Shown here in pieces: positions 6,628-7,346 of a stretch of DNA of 7,346 bases. Position 1 is the first letter of the stretch. Each line of letters starts with the position of its first letter. The notes under the pieces were generated by a model, which ran no database searches, was not told the DNA's origin, and worked only from the letters and a program-made list of their open reading frames with translations. The DNA comes from Thermodesulfobacteriota bacterium (GTDB taxonomy: Bacteria; Desulfobacterota; Syntrophobacteria; BM002), in NCBI GenBank assembly GCA_947259475.1, contig CAMYLW010000118.1:1-7346 (forward strand), given 5' to 3'. Position numbers and translations under genes: made by a program.

Positions 6628-7317
6628 TCACGACAAGCCGCTAATGTGGCCACCTTGATAGGCCTCGATAAAGTTTTCGCAATATTCATCCCGTCCCAAA
6701 AGCATATCCGTGGACAGCAATGTCGCCATCAATTGTTTGTTAGTGGGATCCAGTATGGCTGCAGACAAACCCGCGTTCATGCACAGAGATAGAAAATTGC
6801 GATTGATCAGGCTGCGCATTGGCAGGCCGAAAGAGATGTTGGAAAGCCCGCAAATGGTGTTCACCCCTTGATCTGTGAGCTTGTTGATGAGCTCTGCCCC
6901 CACTTGAACCCTTTCTTCCACGCTGTTCGGCATTGATGCTTCAGCCATACAAAGAGCCACCACACAACACGGTTGACCGGTAATGACGGGCAGGAGAGTT
7001 TCGTAACGGTCTTTCTCCAATGAAATGGAATTGATCATCGCTTCACCTTTGTGGTGTTTGATCGCTTCGGACAAGGCTTTTGGATTCGGACTGTCCAAGC
7101 ACAAAGGCAGATCCACTTCATTTTGAACTACTTCCACCAGCCAGCACAGGCAGTCTATTTCTTGGTCTAGAAAAGTTCCGGCGTTGACGTCAATATAATG
7201 GGCCCCGGCTTCTGCCTGCTCCCGTGCCACCTCGCCAATGAACTCGGCATCACGTTCCTTGACCGCATCTGCAATGCTCTTCCGACTCGTGTTGATCTTT
7301 TCTCCGACGACTAGCAT
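6628..7317 (-). CDS. Methyltetrahydrofolate:corrinoid methyltransferase (MeTr/MtgA-like), internally shortened
   Basis: This pterin-binding TIM-barrel enzyme should transfer the methyl group between the methyl-corrinoid protein and tetrahydrofolate, linking demethylation to one-carbon metabolism. Visible motifs are VGEKIN (4-9), YIDVNAG (41-47), PLCLDSPNP (71-79, with D75), MINSIS (94-99, with N96), ALCM (121-124), GLSNIS (157-162, with N160 equivalent to the catalytic Asn199 of AcsE), NRNFL (172-176) and AAILDP (186-191). The length, 229 residues, is short against the usual 262-270. After LTDQGV (147-152) it runs directly into NTICGLSNIS, skipping the block of about 39 residues that normally holds the DPL strand with the aspartate equivalent to D160 of AcsE. 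The start has AAGGAG at 7323-7328, five bases upstream. It is the first complete gene of the cluster here; the upstream neighbour lies outside the window. Confidence 0.9.
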   Translation of the reverse strand: MLVVGEKINTSRKSIADAVKERDAEFIGEVAREQAEAGAHYIDVNAGTFLDQEIDCLCWLVEVVQNEVDLPLCLDSPNPKALSEAIKHHKGEAMINSISLEKDRYETLLPVITGQPCCVVALCMAEASMPNSVEERVQVGAELINKLTDQGVNTICGLSNISFGLPMRSLINRNFLSLCMNAGLSAAILDPTNKQLMATLLSTDMLLGRDEYCENFIEAYQGGHISGLS

Positions 7318-7322
7318 CGATG

Positions 7323-7328
7323 CTCCTT
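7323..7328 (-). promoter_or_regulatory. Ribosome binding site of the MeTr-like gene
   Basis: AAGGAG on the minus strand stands five bases before the ATG at 7317 and fixes that start. Only 18 bases remain before the window edge, so the promoter or an upstream operon gene cannot be seen. Confidence 0.75.
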
Positions 7329-7346
7329 AGTTTTAAGCATAGGATA

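Overview
The window carries a six-gene, single-strand (minus) cluster for corrinoid-dependent methyl transfer. It is of the kind anaerobic bacteria use to demethylate quaternary amines or related methylated compounds and feed the methyl group into tetrahydrofolate (Wood-Ljungdahl) metabolism. The gene content, the [2Fe-2S]-ASKHA corrinoid activator and the degenerate 7-bp repeats between genes suggest an anaerobic, possibly Desulfobacterota-like or acetogenic bacterium. That placement is an inference from style, not from a marker gene.

In transcription order (right to left): a methyltetrahydrofolate:corrinoid methyltransferase (7317-6628); a small corrinoid protein (6486-5926); an MttB-family substrate methyltransferase without pyrrolysine (5904-4459); a 215-bp gap with inverted 7-mer repeats; a second, divergent MttB-family protein (4243-2807); a DUF1638-family protein (2749-2171); and a RACo/RamA-type reductive activator of corrinoid proteins (2109-181). 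At the far left, a short open reading tail on the plus strand (2-109) looks like the 3' end of a convergent gene, and a hairpin plus T-run (115-182) lies between the two stop codons.

The inferred pathway is as follows. An MttB-like protein moves a methyl group from an N-methylated substrate to Co(I) of the corrinoid protein. The MeTr-like enzyme passes it from methyl-Co(III) to tetrahydrofolate. The [2Fe-2S] activator re-reduces corrinoid that has been oxidised to Co(II). DUF1638 is a frequent but uncharacterised companion of such clusters.

Two things stand out. First, the methyl-THF methyltransferase and the corrinoid protein each appear to lack an internal, in-frame block that the families normally have (about 39 and about 26 residues), while the other four genes look full length. 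Second, three intergenic gaps hold inverted clusters of degenerate 7-bp repeats, each with a different consensus.
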